Of a stretch of DNA of 11,416 nucleotides, positions 1 through 8,101 are shown one piece after another. The position numbers and the translations under genes were made by a program. Source of the DNA: an uncultured Pseudomonadota bacterium (GTDB taxonomy: Bacteria > Pseudomonadota > Gammaproteobacteria > Methylococcales > Methylomonadaceae); NCBI GenBank assembly GCA_903953455.1, contig CAJBJW010000109.1:1-11416 (forward strand), written 5' to 3'. Within the stretch, counting starts at the first letter, position 1; every line of letters begins with the position of its first letter. The notes under the pieces are model-generated. The model saw only the letters and a program-made list of their open reading frames with translations. It was not told where the DNA came from and searched no databases.

Positions 1-948
1 ATCAATCACGTCAGCCACAACAGCCGAACCCGTAGGCTCTGCACCAGCGCCCGCGCCGTAATAAAGTGTTGCACCGACGGCGTCGCCTTTGACAAGTACC
101 GCATTCATGACACCATTCACATTGGCAATTAAACGACGCTCTGGTATCAATGTCGGATGCACACGCAATTCAATGCCTTTTGCGGTTTTACGCGCAATGC
201 CTAAACTTTTAATTCGATATCCAAGCTGCTCAGCGTATTCAACATCCGTGCGCGTAATTTGGGTAATGCCCTCGGTGTACACTTTATCGAATTGCAACGG
301 AATACCAAACGCAATCGATGCTAAAATGGTCAATTTATGTCCTGCATCAATGCCTTCAACGTCAAAAGTAGGATCGGCTTCAGCGTAACCGAGCACTTGT
401 GCCTCAGCTAAAACGTCTGCAAAATCACGGCCTTTATCACGCATTTCGGTCAAAATAAAATTGCCCGTGCCATTTATAATACCCGCGAGCCATTCAATTT
501 GATTACCGCTCAAGCCTTCACGAATCGCTTTGATAATCGGAATACCGCCCGCAACAGCCGCTTCAAACGCGACAATCACGCCTTTTTCGCTCGCTTTAGC
601 AAAGATTTCATTGCCGTGAAGTGCAATCAATGACTTGTTTGCCGTCACAACGTGCTTGCCATTTTCAATGGCTTGCATCACCATATCTTTAACAATTCCC
701 GCGCCACCGATGGTTTCGATAATAATATCAATGTCAGGGTCGTTAATAATGTCAAAACCATTCGTGGTCATCGCAATTTTTGACGTATCGCAAAGACGTG
801 GCTTCGATAAATCACTCGCAGACGCACGGGTGATGACAATTTCACGCCCCGCGCGACGCGCAATTTCAGCCGCATTGCGTTGCAGAACAACCGCAGCGCC
901 ACCGCCAACAGTGCCGAGTCCTAAAATCCCTATTTTTACAGGTTTCAT
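1..948 (-). CDS. hom: Homoserine dehydrogenase, 3' end outside window
   Basis: Homoserine dehydrogenase reduces aspartate-4-semialdehyde to homoserine with NAD(P)H, the branch point towards threonine and methionine in the cytoplasm. The visible 316 residues stay open to the window edge. They hold an N-terminal Rossmann loop GLGTVG (residues 10-15) and the family signature at about residues 183-205, with GYAEADPTFD followed by the conserved D201 and K205, the pair implicated in catalysis in the yeast enzyme. Related single-function enzymes are about 430 residues, so the missing part should be the end of the catalytic domain and the usual C-terminal ACT domain for threonine feedback. There is no aspartokinase part at the N terminus, so it is not a ThrA-type fusion. 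The ATG at 948 is preferred over the in-frame ATG at 954, because an AGG overlapping the alaC stop lies 7 bases before it. The gap to alaC is 8 bases, suggesting co-transcription and coupled translation. Confidence 0.97.
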   Translation of the reverse strand, partial: MKPVKIGILGLGTVGGGAAVVLQRNAAEIARRAGREIVITRASASDLSKPRLCDTSKIAMTTNGFDIINDPDIDIIIETIGGAGIVKDMVMQAIENGKHVVTANKSLIALHGNEIFAKASEKGVIVAFEAAVAGGIPIIKAIREGLSGNQIEWLAGIINGTGNFILTEMRDKGRDFADVLAEAQVLGYAEADPTFDVEGIDAGHKLTILASIAFGIPLQFDKVYTEGITQITRTDVEYAEQLGYRIKSLGIARKTAKGIELRVHPTLIPERRLIANVNGVMNAVLVKGDAVGATLYYGAGAGAEPTGSAVVADVID

Positions 949-956
949 TGTCATAC

Positions 957-2141
957 CTAAATCAATCCATCTTTTTTAAACATCGCCTTAATGCCACGAA
1001 TAGCTTGGCGCGTGCGGTTTTCATTTTCAATTAATCCAAAGCGAACATGATCGTCACCATATTGACCAAAGCCAATACCCGGCGCAACCGCTACTTTGGC
1101 GTCGAGCAATAATTTCTTACAAAATTCAAGTGAACCCATTTCTAAATACGCGTCGGGAATTTTTGCCCAAACAAACATGGTAGCTTTAGGTTTTTCCACT
1201 TTCCACCCTGTTGCATTTAAACCTTCGCACAACACATCACGGCGTCTTTGATACATATCGGAAATTTCTTTCACGCATTCTTGTGGCCCTTCTAAAGCAG
1301 CAATAGCGGCAATTTGAATTGGCGCAAATGTACCGTAATCTAAATACGATTTAATTCTCGACAACGCTCCCACTAACTCTTTATTGCCACACATAAAACC
1401 AACGCGCCATCCGGGCATATTGTAGCTTTTTGATAATGTAAAGAACTCAACTGCAATCTCTTTCGCACCTTCCACTTCTAAAATCGATGGTGCAACGTAA
1501 CCATCAAACGCAATATCCGCATACGCTAAATCGTGAACGACCCAAATTTTGTGTTCTTTGGCAATCGCAATAATTTTTTCAAAAAACTCTAATTCCACGC
1601 ATTCACTTGTCGGATTACCTGGGAAATTAAGAATGAGCATTTTGGGTTTTGGGTAACAATTATTGATGGCGCTAATTAACTCTTCAAAAAAATTGCTACC
1701 TTCAATTAACGGAACATGACGCACATCCGCGCCAGCAATAACCACACCATAAGGATGAATTGGGTAAGCTGGATTTGGCACCAGAACGACATCACCGGGG
1801 CCTAAAGTGGCTAATGCTAAATGCGCTAAACCTTCTTTTGATCCAATCGTTACAATCGCTTCAGTTTCAGGATCAATATCCACATCAAAACGGGTTTTAT
1901 ACCAGTTTGAAATGGCGCGACGCAAACGCGGAATGCCGCGCGATACAGAATAGCGATGCGTGTCAGGGCGACTGACCGCTTCAATTAATTTATCCACAAT
2001 ATGCTGCGGGGTTGGCTGATCGGGATTTCCCATGCCAAAATCAATAATATCTTCACCTGCCGCACGGGCTTTTGCTTTTAAGTCATTGACAATGTTAAAA
2101 ACGTAAGGGGGTAAGCGACTAATTCTAGAAAATTCGTTCAT
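957..2141 (-). CDS. alaC: Glutamate-pyruvate (alanine) aminotransferase AlaC
   Basis: This is a PLP-dependent class I/II aminotransferase of the AlaC (YfdZ) group, which makes alanine from pyruvate and glutamate in the cytoplasm. It has 394 residues from the ATG at 2141, full family length. Visible features are the N-terminal GMGNPDQPTP segment, the PNPAYPIHPYG substrate/cofactor region, NFPGNPT with the conserved Asn, HDLAYAD with the PLP-ring Asp, the Schiff-base lysine in SKSYNMPGWRVGF (K238), and a C-terminal VRFGLIEN segment with the carboxylate-binding Arg. A TTG just upstream at 2144 is in frame, but AAGAG lies 7 bases before the ATG, which supports the ATG. hom follows after 8 bases, as in many gammaproteobacteria where the aminotransferase precedes hom (and often thrC). 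AlaC is inferred from overall similarity. Other specificities within the same fold, such as diaminopimelate aminotransferase, cannot be excluded by sequence reading alone. Confidence 0.93.
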   Translation of the reverse strand: MNEFSRISRLPPYVFNIVNDLKAKARAAGEDIIDFGMGNPDQPTPQHIVDKLIEAVSRPDTHRYSVSRGIPRLRRAISNWYKTRFDVDIDPETEAIVTIGSKEGLAHLALATLGPGDVVLVPNPAYPIHPYGVVIAGADVRHVPLIEGSNFFEELISAINNCYPKPKMLILNFPGNPTSECVELEFFEKIIAIAKEHKIWVVHDLAYADIAFDGYVAPSILEVEGAKEIAVEFFTLSKSYNMPGWRVGFMCGNKELVGALSRIKSYLDYGTFAPIQIAAIAALEGPQECVKEISDMYQRRRDVLCEGLNATGWKVEKPKATMFVWAKIPDAYLEMGSLEFCKKLLLDAKVAVAPGIGFGQYGDDHVRFGLIENENRTRQAIRGIKAMFKKDGLI

Positions 2142-2186
2142 CAATAACTCTTAAGTAATCAGGTAATTAAAGTGGTTTAAATTACT

Positions 2187-2215
2187 GTTATATAAATAAT
2201 CTGTCAATGTTACAA
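2187..2215 (-). promoter_or_regulatory. Predicted sigma-70 promoter for alaC-hom
   Basis: On the minus strand, TTGTAA (2215-2210) and TATAAC (2192-2187) are separated by exactly 17 bases. They match the sigma-70 consensus at 4 and 5 of 6 positions. Transcription would start near 2180, leaving a leader of about 40 nt before the alaC ATG. A perfect TTGACA (2207-2202) lies inside the spacer but has no comparably good -10 at the right distance. The 104-base sucB-alaC gap is very A+T rich, which raises the chance of false matches. Confidence 0.5.
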
Positions 2216-2227
2216 ATAAACATTAAC
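2203..2227. repeat. Inverted repeat (9-7-9) over the alaC -35 region
   Basis: GTCAATGTT (2203-2211) and AACATTAAC (2219-2227) form a near-perfect inverted repeat around a 7-base centre. Eight of nine positions are complementary, and the ninth is a G-T pair when read on the minus strand. It covers the -35 element of the predicted alaC promoter. It has no U-run on either side, so it does not look like a sucB terminator. It could be an operator, but no regulator is identifiable here. Confidence 0.45.
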
Positions 2228-2245
2228 AACTTAAATTGACACGTT

Positions 2246-3451
2246 TTAAATGTTTAAAAGCAAATGCGCTGGCGATTCTAAACATTCTTTAATCGTGACT
2301 AAAAATTGCACCGCATCACGTCCATCAATTAAACGATGATCGTATGACAATGCTAAATACATGATTGGGCGAATCACAATTTGCCCATTTTCAACAACAG
2401 CACGCTCCTTAATAGCGTGCATCCCTAAAATAGCGGATTGCGGTGGATTTAAAATAGGCGTTGAAAGCATTGAGCCAAAAATTCCACCATTCGTAATCGT
2501 AAACGTGCCGCCTTTTAAATCATCATAACTTAAACGACCACTACGCGTTTTTTCGCCAAACTCAACAATACTTTGCTCAATTCCGGCAAAGTCGAGTTGA
2601 TCCGCATCACGCAATACAGGGACAATTAATCCTTTTTCGGTACTAACCGCAATACCAATATCATAATAACCATGATAAATAATGTCATTTTCATCAATTG
2701 ATGCGTTAATTACAGGAAAACGCTTAAGCGCTTCAATTGATGCCTTGACAAAAAACGACATAAAACCCAATTTTACCGAATGCTTTTGCTCAAAACGGGT
2801 TTTATATTGATTACGCAAATCCATCACATTTTGCATATTCACTTCGTTAAATGTCGTCAACATGGCGGCATTTTGTTGTGCTTGCAATAATCGTTCCGCT
2901 ACTTTTGCACGCAAACGTGTCATGGGTACACGCTGTTCTGGGCGTAAATTAATAGCAGGCGTTGTTAATTCAATTTCATTAATTGGCTCTTCTATAACGG
3001 GTTGCTTTGGCACAATCACTTGTGCTTCTTGCAATGTACGTTGCTGAATATAATTAGAAACATCGAGTTTTGTTAAACGCCCATCTTTTCCCGTACCGGC
3101 GATATCCGCTGCATTTAACTCGTGTTCACGCAACAAACGTCGAATTGATGGCGTCAATGGATTATCCAGGTCATCATTATCATCCAAAACGGGCGAAATT
3201 TCGACGCCAACATCACTCGGTTTTAATATTGCAAGCACATCACCGCCCAAAACAATGGCGCCATCTTGCTTAAGAATTTCCTGCAAAATACCCGATTCAG
3301 GCGCAACCACTTCTAAAGTGACTTTATCTGTTTCCAAGTCAACCAGACTGTCATTTTTGATGACGCTATCACCCACTTTTTTATGCCATGCAACCAACGT
3401 TGCATCGCTTACCGATTCGGGAAGATGCGGCACGAGAATTTTTAACGTCAT
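2246..3451 (-). CDS. sucB: 2-oxoglutarate dehydrogenase E2 (dihydrolipoyl succinyltransferase)
   Basis: SucB is the core E2 of the 2-oxoglutarate dehydrogenase complex. It transfers the succinyl group from its lipoyl arm to CoA in the TCA cycle. The 401 residues show the full domain order: a lipoyl domain (about 1-77) with the lipoylation lysine K43 in DLETDKVTL, a peripheral-subunit-binding domain (about 98-134, LTPSIRRLL...GKDGRLTKLDV), a linker rich in Glu, Pro and Ile, and a CAT-fold catalytic domain from about 170, ending with SYDHRLIDGRDAV (catalytic H372 and D376). The GKDGRLTKLDV binding domain and the catalytic domain match OGDH rather than PDH E2. The ATG at 3451 has AGGA 5 bases upstream. 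Unusually, neither sucA (E1) nor lpd (E3) is adjacent: folB lies upstream and alaC downstream. The partners must be encoded elsewhere if the complex is functional. Confidence 0.96.
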   Translation of the reverse strand: MTLKILVPHLPESVSDATLVAWHKKVGDSVIKNDSLVDLETDKVTLEVVAPESGILQEILKQDGAIVLGGDVLAILKPSDVGVEISPVLDDNDDLDNPLTPSIRRLLREHELNAADIAGTGKDGRLTKLDVSNYIQQRTLQEAQVIVPKQPVIEEPINEIELTTPAINLRPEQRVPMTRLRAKVAERLLQAQQNAAMLTTFNEVNMQNVMDLRNQYKTRFEQKHSVKLGFMSFFVKASIEALKRFPVINASIDENDIIYHGYYDIGIAVSTEKGLIVPVLRDADQLDFAGIEQSIVEFGEKTRSGRLSYDDLKGGTFTITNGGIFGSMLSTPILNPPQSAILGMHAIKERAVVENGQIVIRPIMYLALSYDHRLIDGRDAVQFLVTIKECLESPAHLLLNI

Positions 3452-3509
3452 AACATTCCTACCTTGACTTTAGACAAATTGAGATAAATTCACTATTTTT
3501 TTGTAAAGT

Positions 3510-3866
3510 TTACCGTATTCCACGTTCCATGATAACGCCTACATCAATATTTGCGCCCACAGCCCCTTTTTTGTTGACTGTCAATTTTACCCATGAAACG
3601 TGAAATTCTTGTTGAATAATCGCAATCATCTGTGCGGCCAATTTTTCAATTAAGAAAAATTCACTTTGTGATACAAACGCTACTAATCTATCGTAAACCG
3701 TCTTGTAATCAAGCGCCTCTTCAATGGCATCACTTTGCCCTGCTCGGCTACAATCAAACGCCATTTCAATATCAAAAATAAGTGTTTGTTTTGCCGTGCG
3801 TTCCCAGTCAAAAATACCGATAAGCGTGTCGATATGCAGATTGCGTAAAAAAATGATGTCTGTCAT
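3510..3866 (-). CDS. folB: Dihydroneopterin aldolase
   Basis: FolB cleaves 7,8-dihydroneopterin to 6-hydroxymethyl-7,8-dihydropterin and glycolaldehyde in folate synthesis, and often also epimerises the substrate. The 118 residues are normal length for this small octameric enzyme. Conserved positions are E22 in FDWER, Y54 in ALDYKTV, E74 in LIEKLA (pterin anchor) and the catalytic lysine in the VNKKGAVG segment (K99 by alignment with the E. coli SKPGAV segment), followed by VGVIMERG at the C terminus. GGGAAAAAGA lies upstream of the ATG at 3866 as a modest ribosome binding site. The gene is divergent from plsY, the same arrangement as in E. coli. The 58-base gap to sucB could allow read-through, so sucB may be partly co-transcribed with folB. 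Confidence 0.95.
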   Translation of the reverse strand: MTDIIFLRNLHIDTLIGIFDWERTAKQTLIFDIEMAFDCSRAGQSDAIEEALDYKTVYDRLVAFVSQSEFFLIEKLAAQMIAIIQQEFHVSWVKLTVNKKGAVGANIDVGVIMERGIR

Positions 3867-3896
3867 ATTTTATCTTTTTCCCATTATGATGTAGCA

Positions 3897-3925
3897 TTTA
3901 AAAATGACGTAAGTATCGCTGTAAA
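3897..3925 (-). promoter_or_regulatory. Predicted promoter for folB
   Basis: In the 103-base folB/plsY divergent gap, the minus strand has TTTACA (3925-3920) and TTTAAA (3902-3897) with a 17-base spacer, matching the consensus at 5 and 4 of 6 positions. Transcription would start near 3890, about 24 nt before the folB ATG. The plus-strand promoter that plsY needs should lie in the same gap, but I could not pick a convincing pair. Confidence 0.38.
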
Positions 3926-3969
3926 ACTAGCCTACTTACAAGTATTCACATGTTTAGTTAAGGTGCAAC

Positions 3970-4542
3970 ATGATTTTAGGATTTATCATCCCACTCGCGT
4001 ATTTAATTGGCTCTATCTCGAGCGCCATTATTGTTTGCAAATTGATGAACTTGCCCGACCCGCGTGAACAAGGTTCAGGCAATCCAGGTGCGACAAACGT
4101 CATGCGAATTGGCGGTAAAAAAGCGGCTGCCATCACATTAGGCGGTGATTTGCTTAAAGGCTTTTTACCTGTTGTTGCTACCAGTCTACTCGGTGCGCCC
4201 TCGCCTTTAGTAGCTTTTGCGGGCATTGCTGCTTTTATGGGTCATCTGTACCCTATTTTCTTTGGGTTTAAAGGCGGTAAAGGCGTTGCAACTTCTCTTG
4301 GTGTCTTACTTGGCTTCTCTGTATTTTCTGGCGCAGCATTTGCGATAACTTGGTATCTTGTTTACAAAATCGGCAAAATCTCATCACTGTCAGCCTTAGT
4401 TGCGTCGAGTTTATCGCCTATTTATACTTGGTTTTTAACGGAAGATCCTGTATTAACCGTTGCCGCTTTGATCATGACGATTTTCTTGTTATGGCGGCAC
4501 GAAAGTAATATTCGTCGCTTACTTGCCCGCGAAGAAAACTAA
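3970..4542 (+). CDS. plsY: Acyl-phosphate:glycerol-3-phosphate acyltransferase PlsY
   Basis: PlsY is an inner-membrane enzyme that uses acyl-phosphate (made by PlsX) to acylate glycerol-3-phosphate to lysophosphatidic acid, the first step of phospholipid synthesis. The 190 residues are the usual length and strongly hydrophobic, with about five membrane spans (around residues 3-24, 52-72, 78-98, 109-131 and 137-175; approximate). All family motifs are present: GSGNPGATN (35-43) near the first cytoplasmic/periplasmic loop, GHLYP (91-95), KGGKGVAT (101-108, glycerol-3-phosphate/phosphate-binding loop) and RHESNIRRL (176-184). AAGG lies 6 bases before the ATG. It is divergent from folB and convergent with glnD. 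Its TAA stop shares four bases with the glnD stop, so there is no room for a terminator between them. Confidence 0.97.
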   Translation: MILGFIIPLAYLIGSISSAIIVCKLMNLPDPREQGSGNPGATNVMRIGGKKAAAITLGGDLLKGFLPVVATSLLGAPSPLVAFAGIAAFMGHLYPIFFGFKGGKGVATSLGVLLGFSVFSGAAFAITWYLVYKIGKISSLSALVASSLSPIYTWFLTEDPVLTVAALIMTIFLLWRHESNIRRLLAREEN

Positions 4543-7166
4543 ATTGCCGCTAACTGCTTGAGCAATGCAAGACGCAGTTCATCAAGTTGTTGTAATTCGG
4601 TAATGGGTTGCTGGTCAGCGTTGGTGATATAGAACATATCTTCAACGCGACTGCCAATTGTCGTAATTTTCGCGTTATGCAAATAAATATGCTGTTGCAC
4701 AAAAGCTTGTCCAATTTTCGATAACAAACCTGCATGATCAGTTGTAATCAATTCAATTAACGTATATCGATTAAGCGGATCAATGTGAAAATTAATCACG
4801 GTATTAATGGGAAAATGTTTCGCTTGTCGAGATTGACGATGAATATTTTTCATTTTCGCCACTTTATTTTGCAATAAATTTTGACGCAGTGACTTGCAAA
4901 TATGAACTTCTCTATATAAATCATCAATTGGCTCACCAGATTGTTCAAGCACTAAAAAACTATTGAGAACATAACCATCAAGCGTGGTCATAATTCGCGC
5001 ATCTAAAATGGTTAAACCCAGTTGATCAAGTGTAACGGTACTTAATGAAAAAATAGCACCTTCATTTTTCGTATAAATAAACACTTCCGCACTGCCACGT
5101 TGCGTTTGCGGACGCAGCAGAACAAGAGGTAGCTCAGATTCTTTTGATGCAGCAATTGCAATAGTGTGCCAGGCAATTTCATCCGAAGAATAGCGCAAAA
5201 AATAATCATCACTCACATGTTGCCACGCATGATTGATTGACTCATCAATCATGCCTAATTTAAGCAATTCTGTTTTCGCTTCTTGTTTATTCTCAAATAA
5301 TCTATCCGCTAAAGCCGCAGGATTTGGAAGTCCCTTGCGAATAACTGTATAGGTTTCAGAATACAATTCTTTGAGTAATGCATCTTTCCATGAATTCCAA
5401 AGTTCAGGATTCGTCGCCCGAATATCAGCGACAGTGAGCAAATATAAGTAATTTAAATACTCAGTGCTGCCAATTTTCTGAGCAAACTCAAGTATCACAT
5501 CAGGATCGCTAATATCTTTGCGTTGCGCTGTCATTGACATGACAAGATGATTACGCACAAGCCACGCAACTAAATTACAATCATGTCGCGGCAATCCATG
5601 CTGCAAACAAAAATCCCGTGCAATCGATTCACCTAGTTGCGAATGATCCCCTTTCAGCCCTTTGGCTATATCATGAAACAATGCTGCCAAATAAAGCACT
5701 TCAGGCTTGTCAATTCGCTCAAAAATTTCATTACAAAATGGTAATTCTTCACGATGTTTTTCAATCGTAAATCGCCGTAAATTGCGAATGACAAATAACG
5801 TATGCTCATCAACCGTATAAATATGAAATAAATCATATTGCATGCGAGAAACAATATTGGCAAAACTTGGAATATAAGCAGCTAGGACACCATAGCGATT
5901 CATTCTACGAAGTTGGTTTGTAATGCCGCTTTGCTGTCTAAATGCCTCGATAAATAAACGATTTGCTTCTTTATTTGCACGAAAACTTTCATCAATCAAA
6001 TAAAGATTTTTGCGAATAAGTCGCAGCGTTGTCGCACGAACACCTTTAATCTGCCGCTGCTCTAAAATGAGAAATAATTCCAATAATGCCAATGGATTTT
6101 GCTCAAATACCTGTGCATTTACCGCTTCTAAATAGCCGTTAATGACCGAAAAATCGGCATTTAAGCGCGTGACATCATTGCTAACACGCGGAATAAAACG
6201 CTCGTTAAAAAGCTGCAACAATATTTCATTTAATCGTTCAAGCCCTGAAACTGTTTTAAAATAAAACTGCATAAAACATTCCACATCTTGATTATAGCCC
6301 TGATTTTCACTTTTAAATCCAAACTGCTCAGCTAAATCACGTTGATAATCAAACACAAGACGGTCTTCTGCTCGATTTGTGAGCAGATGAAGCGCATAAC
6401 GAATACGCCATAAAACACTCAGCAAAGTCACTAATTCAGCATATTCTTCTTCAGGCAAAAAATCGTATTTGATCAACTCTTTTAATGTTGCGGCATTATA
6501 GTGGCGCTTAAATACCCATGCGATAACTTGCCTATCACGCAAACCACCTGGCCCTTCTTTGATATTAGGCTCTAAATTGTAAGCAGTATCATGATATTTT
6601 GCGTATCGTGTTTGCTGCTCTTGCATCTTTGCCGCAAAAAATTCATCTGACGGCCAAATTTTATCCGGCGCGGTTTCTTGTTTGACTTCTTTAAGTAAAT
6701 GCGCACTTCCACCAATTAATCGTATTTCAAGCAAACTGGTCATAATCGTTTGGTCATTGGTCGCAATGTCAACACATTGTGCGACGGTTCGCACGCTATA
6801 GCCGAGTTTTAAACCAATATCCCAAAGAAACGTAAAAAAAGCACTTAATCCTGCCTGATACTCATCGATTTCATCAACAGACAAAACAACTAAAATATCA
6901 ATATCTGAATAGGGGAACATTTCTTGCCGGCCATAACCACCGACGGCACAAAGTGCCATCATTTTTGCCTGTTCACCCAAAAAATGTTGCCAACAACAAT
7001 GCAGAACACTATCAATAAAATCCGATTTTTCGCGCAACAGTTTAGAAACAGATTGCTGTGGATTAAATTTTTCACGCAACTCAATATCTTTTGCTTTGAT
7101 TAAATTTTTAAACGTACGCAATACATTTTCTTGCTCAAATAAAGCGATATCGAGTTTAGTTGTCAT
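4539..7166 (-). CDS. glnD: Bifunctional PII uridylyltransferase / uridylyl-removing enzyme
   Basis: GlnD is the primary nitrogen sensor. It adds UMP to PII proteins (GlnB/GlnK) when glutamine is low and removes it when glutamine is high, thereby controlling glutamine synthetase and NtrB/NtrC. The 875 residues match the family length and domain order: a nucleotidyltransferase domain with GGYGR (76-80) and SDID (metal-binding D88 and D90), the GlnD motif PNIKEGPGGLRD (200-211), an HD hydrolase domain with FHDIAKG (H498, D499) and H508, then two ACT domains (about 692-770 and 800-875) that bind glutamine. Both catalytic centres look intact, so both activities are expected. The ATG follows the map stop after six T residues and has no good Shine-Dalgarno; AGAG lies about 13 bases away. 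Translation is therefore probably coupled to map. The 3' end overlaps the plsY stop by 4 bases. Confidence 0.97.
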   Translation of the reverse strand: MTTKLDIALFEQENVLRTFKNLIKAKDIELREKFNPQQSVSKLLREKSDFIDSVLHCCWQHFLGEQAKMMALCAVGGYGRQEMFPYSDIDILVVLSVDEIDEYQAGLSAFFTFLWDIGLKLGYSVRTVAQCVDIATNDQTIMTSLLEIRLIGGSAHLLKEVKQETAPDKIWPSDEFFAAKMQEQQTRYAKYHDTAYNLEPNIKEGPGGLRDRQVIAWVFKRHYNAATLKELIKYDFLPEEEYAELVTLLSVLWRIRYALHLLTNRAEDRLVFDYQRDLAEQFGFKSENQGYNQDVECFMQFYFKTVSGLERLNEILLQLFNERFIPRVSNDVTRLNADFSVINGYLEAVNAQVFEQNPLALLELFLILEQRQIKGVRATTLRLIRKNLYLIDESFRANKEANRLFIEAFRQQSGITNQLRRMNRYGVLAAYIPSFANIVSRMQYDLFHIYTVDEHTLFVIRNLRRFTIEKHREELPFCNEIFERIDKPEVLYLAALFHDIAKGLKGDHSQLGESIARDFCLQHGLPRHDCNLVAWLVRNHLVMSMTAQRKDISDPDVILEFAQKIGSTEYLNYLYLLTVADIRATNPELWNSWKDALLKELYSETYTVIRKGLPNPAALADRLFENKQEAKTELLKLGMIDESINHAWQHVSDDYFLRYSSDEIAWHTIAIAASKESELPLVLLRPQTQRGSAEVFIYTKNEGAIFSLSTVTLDQLGLTILDARIMTTLDGYVLNSFLVLEQSGEPIDDLYREVHICKSLRQNLLQNKVAKMKNIHRQSRQAKHFPINTVINFHIDPLNRYTLIELITTDHAGLLSKIGQAFVQQHIYLHNAKITTIGSRVEDMFYITNADQQPITELQQLDELRLALLKQLAAI

Positions 7167-7172
7167 AAAAAA

Positions 7173-7937
7173 TTAGCGCTCTGATTGGCGTAGTGTAAGG
7201 ATTTCATAACCCGTTTCTGTGACGAGTACGGTATGCTCATATTGCGCAGACAAACTGTGATCTTTTGTCACTTCTGTCCAGCCGTCACCTAGTGATTTTG
7301 TGGCGTATTTACCCAGATTTATCATCGGCTCAACGGTAATAATCATTCCGGCTTCAAGCACAAGTCCCTCACCTGCATTACCGTAATGCAGAACTTGGGG
7401 CTCTTCATGAAAATCTTTGCCAATTCCATGCCCACAAAAATTACGAACAACCGAATAACGATTACCTTCAGCATGTAGTTGAATCGCTTCACCAATATCG
7501 CCAAGTGTAGCGCCTGCTTTGATTTGCTCGATACCGAGAAATAATGCTTCTTGTGTAATTTTACAAAGTCGCTGCGCATGAGGTGCTACATCACCTACGC
7601 AAAACATCATACTTGTGTCGCCATGATAACCATCTTTTAAAACAGTGATATCGATATTGATAATATCACCTGATTTCAGTTTTTTCTCGCTAGGAATACC
7701 GTGGCAAACTTGATGATTAATTGAGGTACAAATAGATTTTGGAAAGCCACGGTAATTGAGTGGGGAAGGAATCGCATCTTGAACATCCACGATATAATTA
7801 TGACAAAGATCATTGAGATAATTCGTGGTAACGCCTGCAACCACATAAGGCGCAATCATATCTAGTACATCCGCGGCAAGACGACCTGAAACGCGCATTT
7901 TTTCAATTTCAGCAGGGGTTTTGATAATAATACTCAT
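7173..7937 (-). CDS. map: Methionine aminopeptidase type I
   Basis: Map removes the initiator methionine from nascent proteins when the second residue is small. The 254 residues from the ATG at 7937 align end to end with E. coli Map, starting MSIIIKTPAEIEKMR. The five metal ligands are all visible: D96 in NIDITV, D107 in HGDTS, H170 in CGHGIG, E203 in TVEPMI and E234 in YEHTVLV. The substrate-contacting H79 is also present in VCHGIP. An in-frame TTG at 7949 would add four residues (MKNF) not expected in the family, so the ATG was chosen, although neither start has a strong Shine-Dalgarno. It is divergent from rpsB and is followed by glnD after 6 bases. Both neighbour relations are the classic gammaproteobacterial arrangement. 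Confidence 0.97.
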   Translation of the reverse strand: MSIIIKTPAEIEKMRVSGRLAADVLDMIAPYVVAGVTTNYLNDLCHNYIVDVQDAIPSPLNYRGFPKSICTSINHQVCHGIPSEKKLKSGDIINIDITVLKDGYHGDTSMMFCVGDVAPHAQRLCKITQEALFLGIEQIKAGATLGDIGEAIQLHAEGNRYSVVRNFCGHGIGKDFHEEPQVLHYGNAGEGLVLEAGMIITVEPMINLGKYATKSLGDGWTEVTKDHSLSAQYEHTVLVTETGYEILTLRQSER

Positions 7938-8007
7938 AAAATTTTTCAAATGTTTAAGATGTGGAAAAGCGACGAAATGACCTGTGTTTGGTGTAAAAAA
8001 TCATAAA

Positions 8008-8036
8008 ATACTATTTTTCACTTTAAACACATGCAA
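8008..8036 (-). promoter_or_regulatory. Possible promoter for map-glnD
   Basis: On the minus strand, TTGCAT (8036-8031) and TAGTAT (8013-8008) are spaced by 17 bases. The match is weak (3 and 4 of 6), in A+T-rich DNA. A promoter for map must lie somewhere between 7938 and about 8090, and this is the best pair I could find. Confidence 0.25.
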
Positions 8037-8066
8037 CGCCGAAAAGAGAATTCTAACAGAGCCACC

Positions 8067-8095
8067 TTGTTGTAAAAAGCGAATCATGATATAAA
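8067..8095 (+). promoter_or_regulatory. Predicted extended -10 promoter for the rpsB operon
   Basis: TTGTTG (8067-8072) is followed after 17 bases by TATAAA (8090-8095). A TG dinucleotide at 8087-8088 makes it an extended -10 element (TGATATAAA). Transcription would start near 8102, giving a leader of about 137 nt before rpsB. A strong promoter is expected here because this operon encodes highly expressed translation proteins. Confidence 0.55.
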
Positions 8096-8101
8096 TCGTC
8101 A

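Noticed and set aside
635..979. 114-codon plus-strand frame opposite hom.
   Set aside because: The minus-strand frame encodes an unmistakable homoserine dehydrogenase N terminus; the plus frame is a shadow.
2142..2144. TTG start one codon before the alaC ATG.
   Set aside because: The AAGAG sequence is spaced 7 bases from the ATG but only 4 or fewer from the TTG.
3954..4226. 90-codon minus-strand frame opposite plsY.
   Set aside because: It lies entirely over the conserved PlsY motifs and the folB/plsY gap and shows no recognisable protein features.
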